64,000 nucleotides of DNA from Hippasteria phrygiana (taxonomy: Eukaryota > Echinodermata > Asteroidea > Valvatida > Goniasteridae): contig JAZGUH010000451.1 in assembly GCA_037893225.1 (NCBI GenBank), forward strand, positions 1,382,001 through 1,446,000. The letters run 5' to 3'. This document shows, one piece after another, positions 30,201-43,292 of this stretch (positions are counted from its first letter, which is position 1; each line of letters begins with the position of its first letter). The notes below the pieces were generated by a model. That model was not told the DNA's origin. It made no database searches and saw nothing but the letters and a program-made list of their open reading frames with translations. The position numbers were made by a program, and so were the translations under genes.

Positions 30201-30421
30201 ACTCATACGTGTGAAAATTGCTGGATTTGGTCAATATCCCATTAAATTATGAACTGGGAAAAGAGGGGCGTTCATTTGAAAATGTGGCAAACGTTAAGCA
30301 GTCACAATGCAGTAAACGGAAGAACGCACACAGAGTTCACAGAAGGAAATTTGTTGCGAGGTTTGAATTTTCTCGAAGAGTTCTCACGCTGTGAAGCTGG
30401 CGATGGTCTCAAATTGTTGCG
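21296..30421 (+). repeat. Segmental duplication SD1, copy 2 (39 monomers)
   Basis: This matches 3511-12636 monomer for monomer. The left edge is an a/f hybrid monomer (21062-21295) marking a recombination joint. The match resumes beyond the right edge: 30422-32293 corresponds to 13339-15210 after skipping three extra monomers present only in copy 1. Confidence 0.85.
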
Positions 30422-32293
30422 CTAGATCTAAGCTACCCATACGTGTGAAAATTACTGGATTTGGTTAATATCCCATTCAATTATGAACAGGGAAAGGAGG
30501 GGCGTTCATCTGAAAATGTGGCAAACGTTAAGCAGTCACAATGCAGTAAACGGAAGAACGCACACAGAGTTCACAGAAGGAAATTTGTTGCGAGGTTTGA
30601 ATTTTCTCGAAGAGTTCTCACGCTATGAAGCTGGCGATGGTCTCAAATTGTTGCGCTAGATCTAAGCTACCCATACGTGTACAAATTACTGGATTTGTTC
30701 AATATACCATTCAATTATGAACAGGGAAAGGAGGGGCGTTCATTTGAAAATGTGGCAAACGTTAAGCAGTCACAATGCAGTAAACGGGAGAACGCACACA
30801 GAGTTCACGAGAAGAAATTAGTTGCGAGATTTGAATTTTCTCGAAGAGTTCTAACGCTGTGAAGCTGGCGATGGTCTCAAATTGTTGCGCTAGATCTAAG
30901 CTACCCATACGTGTGAATATTGCTGTATTCGGTCAATATCCCATTCAATTATGAACAGGGAAAAGAGGGACGTTCATCTGAAAATTTGGCAAACGTTAAG
31001 CAGCCACAATGCAGTAAACGGGAGAACGCACACAGAGTTCACGGGAAGAACATTGTTGCGAGGTTTGAATTTTCTCGAAGAGTTCTAACGCTGTGAAGCT
31101 GGCGATTGTCTCAAATTGTTGCGCTAGATCTAAGCTACTCGTACGTGTGAAAATTGCTGGATTTGGTCAATATCCCATTCAATTATGAACAGGGAAAGGA
31201 GGGGAGTTCATCTGAAAATGTGGCAAACGTTAAGCAGTCACAATGAAGTAAACCGGAGAACGCAAACAGAGTTTATGGGAAGAAATTTGTTGCGAGGTTT
31301 GAATATTCTCGAAGAGTTCTCACGCTGTGAAGCTGGCGATGGTCTGAAATTGTTGCGCTAGATCTAAGCTACCCATAAGTGTGAAAATTACTGGATTTGG
31401 TCAATATCCCATTCAATTATGAACAGGGAAAGGAGGGGAGTTCATCTGAAAATGTGGCAAACGTTAAGCAGCCACAATGCAGTAAACCGGAGAACGCACA
31501 CAGAGTTCATGAGAAGAATTTTTTTGCGAGGTTTGAATTTTCTCGAAGAGTTCTAACGCTGTGAAGCTGGCGATGGTCTCAAATTGTTGCGCTAGATCTA
31601 AGCTACCCATACGTGTAAAAATTACTGGATTTGTTCAATATACCATTCAATTATGAACAGGGAAAGGAGGGGCGTTCATCTGAAAATTTGGCAAACGTTA
31701 AGCAGTCACAATGCAGTAAACGGGAGAACGCACACAGAGTTCACGGGAAGAACTTTTTTGCGAGGTTTGAATTTTCTCCAAGAGTTCTCACGTTGTGAAG
31801 CTGGCGATGGTCTCAAATTGTTGCGCTAGATCTAAGCTACCCATACGTGTGAAAATTGCTGGATTTGGTCAATATCCCATTCAATTATGAACAGGGAAAG
31901 GAGGGGCGTTCATCTGAAAATGTGGCAAACGTTAAGCAGTCACAATGCAGTAAACGGAAGAACGCACACAGAGTTCACAGAAGGAAATTTGTTGCGAGGT
32001 TTGAATTTTCTCGAAGAGTTCTCACGCTATGAAGCTGGCGATGGTCTCAAATTGTTGCGCTAGATCTAAGCTACCCATAAGTGTGAAAATTACTGGATTT
32101 GGTCAATATCCCATTCAATTATGAACAGGGAAAGGAGGGGCGTTCATCTGAAAATGTGGCAAACGTTAAGCAGCCACAATGCAGTAAACCGGAGAACGCA
32201 CACAGAGTTCATGAGAAGAATTTTTTTGCGAGGTTTGAATTTTCTCGAAGAGTTCTCACGCTGTGAAGCTGGCGATGGTCTCAAATTGTTGCG

Positions 32294-32527
32294 CTAGATC
32301 TAAGCTACCCATAAGTGTGAAAATTACTGGATTTGGTCAATATCCCATTCAATTATGAACAGGGAAAGGAGGGGCGTTCATCTGAAAATGTGGCAAACGT
32401 TAAGCAGCCACAATGCAGTAAACCGGAGAACGCACACAGAGTTCATGAGAAGAATTTTTTTGCGAGGTTTGAATTTTCTCCAAGAGTTCTCACGCTGTGA
32501 AGCTGGCGATGGTCTCAAATTGTTGCG
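32294..32527 (+). repeat. Hybrid monomer c/d
   Basis: Type c through catgagaagaattttttt, then the d-type ending ctccaagagttctcacgctg. It follows a normal c monomer and precedes a d monomer, giving an irregular 11-monomer spacing between the type-g monomers at 30656 and 33231. Confidence 0.7.
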
Positions 32528-33464
32528 CTAGATCTAAGCTACCCATACGTGTAAAAATTACTGGATTTGTTCAATATACCATTCAATTATGAACAGGGAA
32601 AGGAGGGGCGTTCATCTGAAAATTTGGCAAACGTTAAGCAGTCACAATGCAGTAAACGGGAGAACGCACACAGAGTTCACGGGAAGAACTTTTTTTGCGA
32701 GGTTTGAATTTTCTCGAAGAGTTCTAACGCTGTGAAGCTGGCGATTGTCTCAAATTGTTGCGCTAGATCTAAGCTACTCATACGTGTGAAAATTGCTGGA
32801 TTTGGTCAATATCCCATTAAATTATGAACTGGGAAAAGAGGGGCGTTCATTTGAAAATGTGGCAAACGTTAAGCAGTCACAATGCAGTAAACGGAAGAAC
32901 GCACACAGAGTTCACAGAAGGAAATTTGTTGCGAGGTTTGAATTTTCTCGAAGAGTTCTCACGCTGTGAAGCTGGCGATGGTCTCAAATTGTTGCGCTAG
33001 ATCTAAGCTACCCATACGTGTGAAAATTACTGGATTTGGTTAATATCCCATTCAATTATGAACAGGGAAAGGAGGGGCGTTCATCTGAAAATGTGGCAAA
33101 CGTTAAGCAGTCACAATGCAGTAAACGGAAGAACGCACACAGAGTTCACAGAAGGAAATTTGTTGCGAGGTTTGAATTTTCTCGAAGAGTTCTCACGCTA
33201 TGAAGCTGGCGATGGTCTCAAATTGTTGCGCTAGATCTAAGCTACCCATACGTGTACAAATTACTGGATTTGTTCAATATACCATTCAATTATGAACAGG
33301 GAAAGGAGGGGCGTTCATTTGAAAATGTGGCAAACGTTAAGCAGTCACAATGCAGTAAACGGGAGAACGCACACAGAGTTCACGAGAAGAAATTAGTTGC
33401 GAGATTTGAATTTTCTCGAAGAGTTCTAACGCTGTGAAGCTGGCGATGGTCTCAAATTGTTGCG

Positions 33465-36400
33465 CTAGATCTAAGCTACCCATACGTGTGAATATTGCTG
33501 TATTCGGTCAATATCCCATTCAATTATGAACAGGGAAAAGAGGGACGTTCATCTGAAAATTTGGCAAACGTTAAGCAGCCACAATGCAGTAAACGGGAGA
33601 ACGCACACAGAGTTCACGGGAAGAACATTGTTGCGAGGTTTGAATTTTCTCGAAGAGTTCTAACGCTGTGAAGCTGGCGATTGTCTCAAATTGTTGCGCT
33701 AGATCTAAGCTACTCGTACGTGTGAAAATTGCTGGATTTGGTCAATATCCCATTCAATTATGAACAGGGAAAGGAGGGGAGTTCATCTGAAAATGTGGCA
33801 AACGTTAAGCAGTCACAATGAAGTAAACCGGAGAACGCAAACAGAGTTTATGGGAAGAAATTTGTTGCGAGGTTTGAATATTCTCGAAGAGTTCTCACGC
33901 TGTGAAGCTGGCGATGGTCTGAAATTGTTGCGCTAGATCTAAGCTACCCATAAGTGTGAAAATTACTGGATTTGGTCAATATCCCATTCAATTATGAACA
34001 GGGAAAGGAGGGGAGTTCATCTGAAAATGTGGCAAACGTTAAGCAGCCACAATGCAGTAAACCGGAGAACGCACACAGAGTTCATGAGAAGAATTTTTTT
34101 GCGAGGTTTGAATTTTCTCGAAGAGTTCTAACGCTGTGAAGCTGGCGATGGTCTCAAATTGTTGCGCTAGATCTAAGCTACCCATACGTGTAAAAATTAC
34201 TGGATTTGTTCAATATACCATTCAATTATGAACAGGGAAAGGAGGGGCGTTCATCTGAAAATTTGGCAAACGTTAAGCAGTCACAATGCAGTAAACGGGA
34301 GAACGCACACAGAGTTCACGGGAAGAACTTTTTTGCGAGGTTTGAATTTTCTCCAAGAGTTCTCACGTTGTGAAGCTGGCGATGGTCTCAAATTGTTGCG
34401 CTAGATCTAAGCTACCCATACGTGTGAAAATTGCTGGATTTGGTCAATATCCCATTCAATTATGAACAGGGAAAGGAGGGGCGTTCATCTGAAAATGTGG
34501 CAAACGTTAAGCAGTCACAATGCAGTAAACGGAAGAACGCACACAGAGTTCACAGAAGGAAATTTGTTGCGAGGTTTGAATTTTCTCGAAGAGTTCTCAC
34601 GCTATGAAGCTGGCGATGGTCTCAAATTGTTGCGCTAGATCTAAGCTACCCATAAGTGTGAAAATTACTGGATTTGGTCAATATCCCATTCAATTATGAA
34701 CAGGGAAAGGAGGGGCGTTCATCTGAAAATGTGGCAAACGTTAAGCAGCCACAATGCAGTAAACCGGAGAACGCACACAGAGTTCATGAGAAGAATTTTT
34801 TTGCGAGGTTTGAATTTTCTCGAAGAGTTCTCACGCTGTGAAGCTGGCGATGGTCTCAAATTGTTGCGCTAGATCTAAGCTACCCATACGTGTAAAAATT
34901 ACTGGATTTGTTCAATATACCATTCAATTATGAACAGGGAAAGGAGGGGCGTTCATCTGGAAATTTGGCAAACGTTAAGCAGTCACAATGCAGTAAACGG
35001 GAGAACGCACACAGAGTTCACGGGAAGAACTTTTTTGCGAGGTTTGAATTTTCTCCAAGAGTTCTCACGCTGTGAAGCTGGCGATGGTCTCAAATTGTTG
35101 CGCTAGATCTAAGCTACCCATACGTGTGAAAATTGCTGGATTTGGTCAATATCCCAGTAAATTTCTAACAGGGAAAAGAGGGGCGTTCATTTGAAAATGT
35201 GGCAAACGTTAAGCAGTCACAATGCAGTAAACGGAAGAACGCACACAGAGTTCACAGAAGGAAATTTGTTGCGAGGTTTGAATTTTCTCGAAGAGTTCTC
35301 ACGCTGTGAAGCTGGCGATGGTCTCAAATTGTTGCGCTAGATCTAAGCTACCCATACGTGTGAAAATTGCTGGATTTGGTCAATATCCCATTCAATTATG
35401 AACAGGGAAAGGAGGGGCGTTCATCTGAAAATGTGGCAAACGTTAAGCAGTCACAATGAAGTAAACCGGAGAACGCAAACAGAGTTTATGGGAAGAAATT
35501 TGTTGCGAGGTTTGAATTTTCTCGAAGAGTTCTCACGCTGTGAAGCTGGCGATGGTCTGAAATTGTTGCGCTAGATCTAAGCTACCCATAAGTGTGAAAA
35601 TTACTGGATTTGGTCAATATCCCATTCAATTATGAACAGGGAAAGGAGGGGCGTTCATCTGAAAATGTGGCAAACGTTAAGCAGCCACAATGCAGTAAAC
35701 CGGAGAACGCACACAGAGTTCATGAGAAGAATTTTTTTGCGAGGTTTGAATTTTCTCGAAGAGTTCTAACGCTGTGAAGCTGGCGATGGTCTCAAATTGT
35801 TGCGCTAGATCTAAGCTACCCATACGTGTAAAAATTACTGGATTTGTTCAATATACCATTCAATTATGAACAGGGAAAGGAGGGGCGTTCATCTGAAAAT
35901 TTGGCAAACGTTAAGCAGTCACAATGCAGTAAACGGGAGAACGCACACAGAGTTCACGGGAAGAACTTTTTTGCGAGGTTTGAATTTTCTCCAAGAGTTC
36001 TCACGCTGTGAAGCTGGCGATGGTCTCAAATTGTTGCGCTAGATCTAAGCTACCCATACGTGTGAAAATTACTGGATTTGGTCAATATCCCAGTAAATTT
36101 CTAACAGGGAAAAGAGGGGCGTTCATTTGAAAATGTGGCAAACGTTAAGCAGTCACAATGCAGTAAACGGAAGAACGCACACAGAGTTCACAGAAGGAAA
36201 TTTGTTGCGAGGTTTGAATTTTCTCGAAGAGTTCTCACGCTGTGAAGCTTGCGATGGTCTCAAATTGTTGCGCTAGATCTAAGCTACCCATACGTGTGAA
36301 AATTGCTGGATTTGGTCAATATCCCATTCAATTATGAACAGGGAAAGGAGGGGCGTTCATCTGAAAATGTGGCAAACGTTAAGCAGTCACAATGAAGTAA

Positions 36401-37676
36401 ACCGGAGAACGCAAACAGAGTTTATGGGAAGAAATTTGTTGCGAGGTTTGAATTTTCTCGAAGAGTTCTCACGCTGTGAAGCTGGCGATGGTCTCAAATT
36501 GTTGCGCTAGATCTAAGCTACCCATAAGTGTGAAAATTACTGGATTTGGTCAATATCCCATTCAATTATGAACAGGGAAAGGAGGGGCGTTCATCTGAAA
36601 ATGTGGCAAACGTTAAGCAGCCACAATGCAGTAAACCGGAGAACGCACACAGAGTTCATGAGAAGAATTTTTTTGCGAGGTTTGAATTTTCTCGAAGAGT
36701 TCTAACGCTGTGAAGCTGGCGATGGTCTCAAATTGTTGCGCTAGATCTAAGCTACCCATACGTGTAAAAATTACTGGATTTGTTCAATATACCATTCAAT
36801 TATGAACAGGGAAAGGAGGGGCGTTCATCTGAAAATTTGGCAAACGTTAAGCAGTCACAATGCAGTAAACGGGAGAACGCACACAGAGTTCACGGGAAGA
36901 ACTTTTTTGCGAGGTTTGAATTTTCTCGAAGAGTTCTAACGCTGTGAAGCTGGCGATTGTCTCAAATTGTTGCGCTAGATCTAAGCTACTCATACGTGTG
37001 AAAATTGCTGGATTTGGTCAATATCCCATTAAATTATGAACTGGGAAAAGAGGGGCGTTCATTTGAAAATGTGGCAAACGTTAAGCAGTCACAATGCAGT
37101 AAACGGAAGAACGCACACAGAGTTCACAGAAGGAAATTTGTTGCGAGGTTTGAATTTTCTCGAAGAGTTCTCACGCTGTGAAGCTGGCGATGGTCTCAAA
37201 TTGTTGCGCTAGATCTAAGCTACCCATACGTGTGAAAATTACTGGATTTGGTTAATATCCCATTCAATTATGAACAGGGAAAGGAGGGGCGTTCATCTGA
37301 AAATGTGGCAAACGTTAAGCAGTCACAATGCAGTAAACGGAAGAACGCACACAGAGTTCACAGAAGGAAATTTGTTGCGAGGTTTGAATTTTCTCGAAGA
37401 GTTCTCACGCTATGAAGCTGGCGATGGTCTCAAATTGTTGCGCTAGATCTAAGCTACCCATACGTGTACAAATTACTGGATTTGTTCAATATACCATTCA
37501 ATTATGAACAGGGAAAGGAGGGGCGTTCATTTGAAAATGTGGCAAACGTTAAGCAGTCACAATGCAGTAAACGGGAGAACGCACACAGAGTTCACGAGAA
37601 GAAATTAGTTGCGAGATTTGAATTTTCTCGAAGAGTTCTAACGCTGTGAAGCTGGCGATGGTCTCAAATTGTTGCG
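33465..37676 (+). repeat. Segmental duplication SD2, copy 2 (18 monomers)
   Basis: Partner of 16850-21061, with the same monomer order and the same rare variants (atctggaaat, ctgaaattg, agcttgcg). One visible private change is gaaaattactgg in the type-a monomer starting 36039, where the partner has gaaaattgctgg. Confidence 0.85.
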
Positions 37677-40600
37677 CTAGATCTAAGCTACCCATACGTG
37701 TGAAAATTGCTGGATTTGGTCAATATCCCAGTAAATTTCTAACAGGGAAAAGAGGGGCGTTCATTTGAAAATGTGGCAAACGTTAAGCAGTCACAATGCA
37801 GTAAACGGAAGAACGCACACAGAGTTCACAGAAGGAAATTTGTTGCGAGGTTTGAATTTTCTCGAAGAGTTCTCACGCTGTGAAGCTGGCGATGGTCTCA
37901 AATTGTTGCGCTAGATCTAAGCTACCCATACGTGTGAAAATTGCTGGATTTGGTCAATATCCCATTCAATTATGAACAGGGAAAGGAGGGGCGTTCATCT
38001 GAAAATGTGGCAAACGTTAAGCAGTCACAATGAAGTAAACCGGAGAACGCAAACAGAGTTTATGGGAAGAAATTTGTTGCGAGGTTTGAATTTTCTCGAA
38101 GAGTTCTCACGCTGTGAAGCTGGCGATGGTCTGAAATTGTTGCGCTAGATCTAAGCTACCCATAAGTGTGAAAATTACTGGATTTGGTCAATATCCCATT
38201 CAATTATGAACAGGGAAAGGAGGGGCGTTCATCTGAAAATGTGGCAAACGTTAAGCAGCCACAATGCAGTAAACCGGAGAACGCACACAGAGTTCATGAG
38301 AAGAATTTTTTTGCGAGGTTTGAATTTTCTCGAAGAGTTCTAACGCTGTGAAGCTGGCGATGGTCTCAAATTGTTGCGCTAGATCTAAGCTACCCATACG
38401 TGTAAAAATTACTGGATTTGTTCAATATACCATTCAATTATGAACAGGGAAAGGAGGGGCGTTCATCTGAAAATTTGGCAAACGTTAAGCAGTCACAATG
38501 CAGTAAACGGGAGAACGCACACAGAGTTCACGGGAAGAACTTTTTTGCGAGGTTTGAATTTTCTCCAAGAGTTCTCACGCTGTGAAGCTGGCGATGGTCT
38601 CAAATTGTTGCGCTAGATCTAAGCTACCCATACGTGTGAAAATTGCTGGATTTGGTCAATATCCCAGTAAATTTCTAACAGGGAAAAGAGGGGCGTTCAT
38701 TTGAAAATGTGGCAAACGTTAAGCAGTCACAATGCAGTAAACGGAAGAACGCACACAGAGTTCACAGAAGGAAATTTGTTGCGAGGTTTGAATTTTCTCG
38801 AAGAGTTCTCACGCTGTGAAGCTGGCGATGGTCTCAAATTGTTGCGCTAGATCTAAGCTACCCATACGTGTGAAAATTGCTGGATTTGGTCAATATCCCA
38901 TTCAATTATGAACAGGGAAAGGAGGGGCGTTCATCTGAAAATGTGGCAAACGTTAAGCAGTCACAATGAAGTAAACCGGAGAACGCAAACAGAGTTTATG
39001 GGAAGAAATTTGTTGCGAGGTTTGAATTTTCTCGAAGAGTTCTCACGCTGTGAAGCTGGCGATGGTCTCAAATTGTTGCGCTAGATCTAAGCTACCCATA
39101 AGTGTGAAAATTACTGGATTTGGTCAATATCCCATTCAATTATGAACAGGGAAAGGAGGGGCGTTCATCTGAAAATGTGGCAAACGTTAAGCAGCCACAA
39201 TGCAGTAAACCGGAGAACGCACACAGAGTTCATGAGAAGAATTTTTTTGCGAGGTTTGAATTTTCTCGAAGAGTTCTAACTCTGTGAAGCTGGCGATGGT
39301 CTCAAATTGTTGCGCTAGATCTAAGCTACCCATACGTGTAAAAATTACTGGATTTGTTCAATATACCATTCAATTATGAACAGGGAAAGGAGGGGCGTTC
39401 ATCTGAAAATTTGGCAAACGTTAAGCAGTCACAATGCAGTAAACGGGAGAACGCACACAGAGTTCACGGGAAGAACTTTTTTGCGAGGTTTGAATTTTCT
39501 CGAAGAGTTCTAACGCTGTGAAGCTGGCGACTGTCTCAAATTGTTGCGCTAGATCTAAGCTACTCATACGTGTGAAAATTGCTGGATTTGGTCAATATCC
39601 CATTAAATTATGAACTGGGAAAAGAGGGGCGTTCATTTGAAAATGTGGCAAACGTTAAGCAGTCACAATGCAGTAAACGGAAGAACGCACACAGAGTTCA
39701 CAGAAGGAAATTTGTTGCGAGGTTTGAATTTTCTCGAAGAGTTCTCACGCTGTGAAGCTGGCGATGGTCTCAAATTGTTGCGCTAGATCTAAGCTACCCA
39801 TACGTGTGAAAATTACTGGATTTGGTTAATATCCCATTCAATTATGAACAGGGAAAGGAGGGGCGTTCATTTGAAAATGTGGCAAACGTTAAGCAGTCAC
39901 AATGCAGTAAACGGAAGAACGCACACAGAGTTCACAGAAGGAAATTTGTTGCGAGGTTTGAATTTTCTCGAAGAGTTCTCACGCTATGAAGCTGGCGATG
40001 GTCTCAAATTGTTGCGCTAGATCTAAGCTACCCATACGTGTACAAATTACTGGATTTGTTCAATATACCATTCAATTATGAACAGGGAAAGGAGGGGCGT
40101 TCATTTGAAAATGTGGCAAACGTTAAGCAGTCACAATGCAGTAAACGGGAGAACGCACACAGAGTTCACGAGAAGAAATTAGTTGCGAGATTTGAATTTT
40201 CTCGAAGAGTTCTAACGCTGTGAAGCTGGCGATGGTCTCAAATTGTTGCGCTAGATCTAAGCTACCCATACGTGTGAATATTGCTGTATTCGGTCAATAT
40301 CCCATTCAATTATGAACAGGGAAAAGAGGGACGTTCATCTGAAAATTTGGCAAACGTTAAGCAGCCACAATGCAGTAAACGGGAGAACGCACACAGAGTT
40401 CACGGGAAGAACATTGTTGCGAGGTTTGAATTTTCTCGAAGAGTTCTAACGCTGTGAAGCTGGCGATTGTCTCAAATTGTTGCGCTAGATCTAAGCTACT
40501 CGTACGTGTGAAAATTGCTGGATTTGGTCAATATCCCATTCAATTATGAACAGGGAAAGGAGGGGAGTTCATCTGAAAATGTGGCAAACGTTAAGCAGTC

Positions 40601-42356
40601 ACAATGAAGTAAACCGGAGAACGCAAACAGAGTTTATGGGAAGAAATTTGTTGCGAGGTTTGAATATTCTCGAAGAGTTCTCACGCTGTGAAGCTGGCGA
40701 TGGTCTGAAATTGTTGCGCTAGATCTAAGCTACCCATAAGTGTGAAAATTACTGGATTTGGTCAATATCCCATTCAATTATGAACAGGGAAAGGAGGGGA
40801 GTTCATCTGAAAATGTGGCAAACGTTAAGCAGCCACAATGCAGTAAACCGGAGAACGCACACAGAGTTCATGAGAAGAATTTTTTTGCGAGGTTTGAATT
40901 TTCTCGAAGAGTTCTAACGCTGTGAAGCTGGCGATGGTCTCAAATTGTTGCGCTAGATCTAAGCTACCCATACGTGTGAAAATTGCTGGATTTGGTCAAT
41001 ATCCCAGTAAATTTCTAACAGGGAAAAGAGGGGCGTTCATTTGAAAATGTGGCAAACGTTAAGCAGTCACAATGCAGTAAACGGAAGAACGCACACAGAG
41101 TTCACAGAAGGAAATTTGTTGCGAGGTTTGAATTTTCTCGAAGAGTTCTCACGCTGTGAAGCTGGCGATGGTCTCAAATTGTTGCGCTAGATCTAAGCTA
41201 CCCATACGTGTGAAAATTACTGGATTTGGTCAATATCCCATTCAATTATGAACAGGGAAAGGAGGGGCGTTCATCTGAAAATGTGGCAAACGTTAAGCAG
41301 TCACAATGCAGTAAACGGAAGAACGCACACAGAGTTCACAGAAGGAAATTTGTTGCGAGGTTTGAATTTTCTCGAAGAGTTCTCACGCTATGAAGCTGGC
41401 GATGGTCTCAAATTGTTGCGCTAGATCTAAGCTACCCATAAGTGTGAAAATTACTGGATTTGGTCAATATCCCATTCAATTATGAACAGGGAAAGGAGGG
41501 GCGTTCATCTGAAAATGTGGCAAACGTTAAGCAGCCACAATGCAGTAAACCGGAGAACGCACACAGAGTTCATGAGAAGAATTTTTTTGCGAGGTTTGAA
41601 TTTTCTCGAAGAGTTCTCACGCTGTGAAGCTGGCGATGGTCTCAAATTGTTGCGCTAGATCTAAGCTACCCATACGTGTAAAAATTACTGGATTTGTTCA
41701 ATATACCATTCAATTATGAACAGGGAAAGGAGGGGCGTTCATCTGGAAATTTGGCAAACGTTAAGCAGTCACAATGCAGTAAACGGGAGAACGCACACAG
41801 AGTTCACGGGAAGAACTTTTTTGCGAGGTTTGAATTTTCTCCAAGAGTTCTCACGCTGTGAAGCTGGCGATGGTCTCAAATTGTTGCGCTAGATCTAAGC
41901 TACCCATACGTGTGAAAATTGCTGGATTTGGTCAATATCCCAGTAAATTTCTAACAGGGAAAAGAGGGACGTTCATTTGAAAATGTGGTAAACGTTAAGC
42001 AGTCACAATGCAGTAAACGGAAGAACGCACACAGAGTTCACAGAAGGAAATTTGTTGCGAGGTTTGAATTTTCTCGAAGAGTTCTCACGCTGTGAAGCTG
42101 GCGATGGTCTCAAATTGTTGCGCTAGATCTAAGCTACCCATACGTGTGAAAATTACTGGATTTGGTCAATATCCCATTCAATTATGAACAGGGAAAGGAG
42201 GGGCGTTCATCTGAAAATGTGGCAAACGTTAAGCAGTCACAATGCAGTAAACGGAAGAACGCACACAGAGTTCACAGAAGGAAATTTGTTGCGAGGTTTG
42301 AATTTTCTCGAAGAGTTCTCACGCTGTGAAGCTGGCGATGGTCTCAAATTGTTGCG

Positions 42357-43292
42357 CTAGATCTAAGCTACCCATACGTGTGAAAATTGCTGGATTTGGT
42401 CAATATCCCATTCAATTATGAACAGGGAAAGGAGGGGCGTTCATCTGAAAATGTGGCAAACGTTAAGCAGTCACAATGCAGTAAACGGAAGAACGCACAC
42501 AGAGTTCACCGGAAGAAATTTGTTGCGAGGTTTGAATTTTCTCGAAGAGTTCTAACGCTGTGAAGCTGGCGATGGTCTGAAATTGTTGCGCTAGATCTAA
42601 GCTACCAATACGTGTGGAAATTGCTAGATTTGGTGAATATCCCAATAAATTATGAACAGGGAAAGGAGGGGCGTTCATCTGAAAATGTGGCAAACGTTAA
42701 GCAGTCACAATGCAGTAAACGGAAGAACGCACACAGAGTTCACAGGAAGAAATTTGTTCCGAGGTTTGAATTTTCTCGAAGAGTTCTCACGCTGTGAAGC
42801 TGGCGATGGTCTCAAATTGTTGCGCTAGATCTAAGCTACCCATACGTGTGAAAATTACTGGATTTGGTCAATATCCCATTCAATTATGAACAGGGAAAGG
42901 AGGGGCGTTCATCTGAAAATGTGGGAAACGTTAAGCAGTCACAATGCAGTAAACGGGAGAACGCACACAGAGTTCACAGGAAGAAATTTGTTCCGAGGTT
43001 TGAATTTTCTCGAAGAGTTCTAACGCTGTGAAGCTGGCGATGGTCTCAAATTGTTGCGCTAGATCTAAGCTACCCATACGTGTGAAAATTACTGGATTTG
43101 GTCAATATCCCATTCAATTATGAACAGGGAAAGGAGGGGCGTTCATCTGAAAATGTGGCAAACGTTATGCAGTCACAATGCAGTAAACGGAAGAACGCAC
43201 ACAGAGTTCACGGAAAGAAATTTGTTGCGAGGTTTGAATTTTCTCGAAGAGTTCTAACGCTGTGAAGCTGGCGATGGTCTGAAATTGTTGCG
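42357..43292 (+). repeat. Transition between the two HOR domains
   Basis: The monomer at 42357 still resembles the left domain but carries accggaagaaatttg, which is typical of the right domain. From 42591 new markers appear and persist: ctaccaatacg, ctagatttggtgaat, cccaataaatt, ttgttccgagg, gtgggaaacg, acggaaagaaa. No gap, foreign sequence or orientation change marks the boundary. Confidence 0.8.

Larger units (their letters stand above)
1..42590 (+). repeat. Homogenised HOR domain built from monomer types a-i
   Basis: These monomers fall into recurring types marked by small sequence signatures. Type a has agtaaatttctaac. Type b has tgaagtaaaccgg and tttatgggaag. Type c has cataagtg and catgagaag. 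Type d has gtaaaaattactgg and aaaatttggc. Type e has tactcatacg and cccattaaatt. Type f has acagaagg with cgctatg. Type g has gtacaaattactgg and aaattagttgcgag. Types h and i start gaatattgctgtattcgg and tactcgtacg. The types follow fixed orders, mainly e-f-g-b-c-d-a-b-c-d or e-f-g-h-i-c-d-b-c-d. Type labels are mine. Monomers of the same type in different units look almost identical, whereas neighbouring types differ at many positions, which is the signature of HOR amplification. Confidence 0.9.

Noticed and set aside
3532..40223. Fourteen near-identical 61-codon plus-strand frames in type-g monomers (reading YKLLDLFN...)
   Set aside because: They start at GTG, not ATG, lie wholly inside a satellite monomer, and recur only because type g recurs. 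No codon-level sign of selection is visible.
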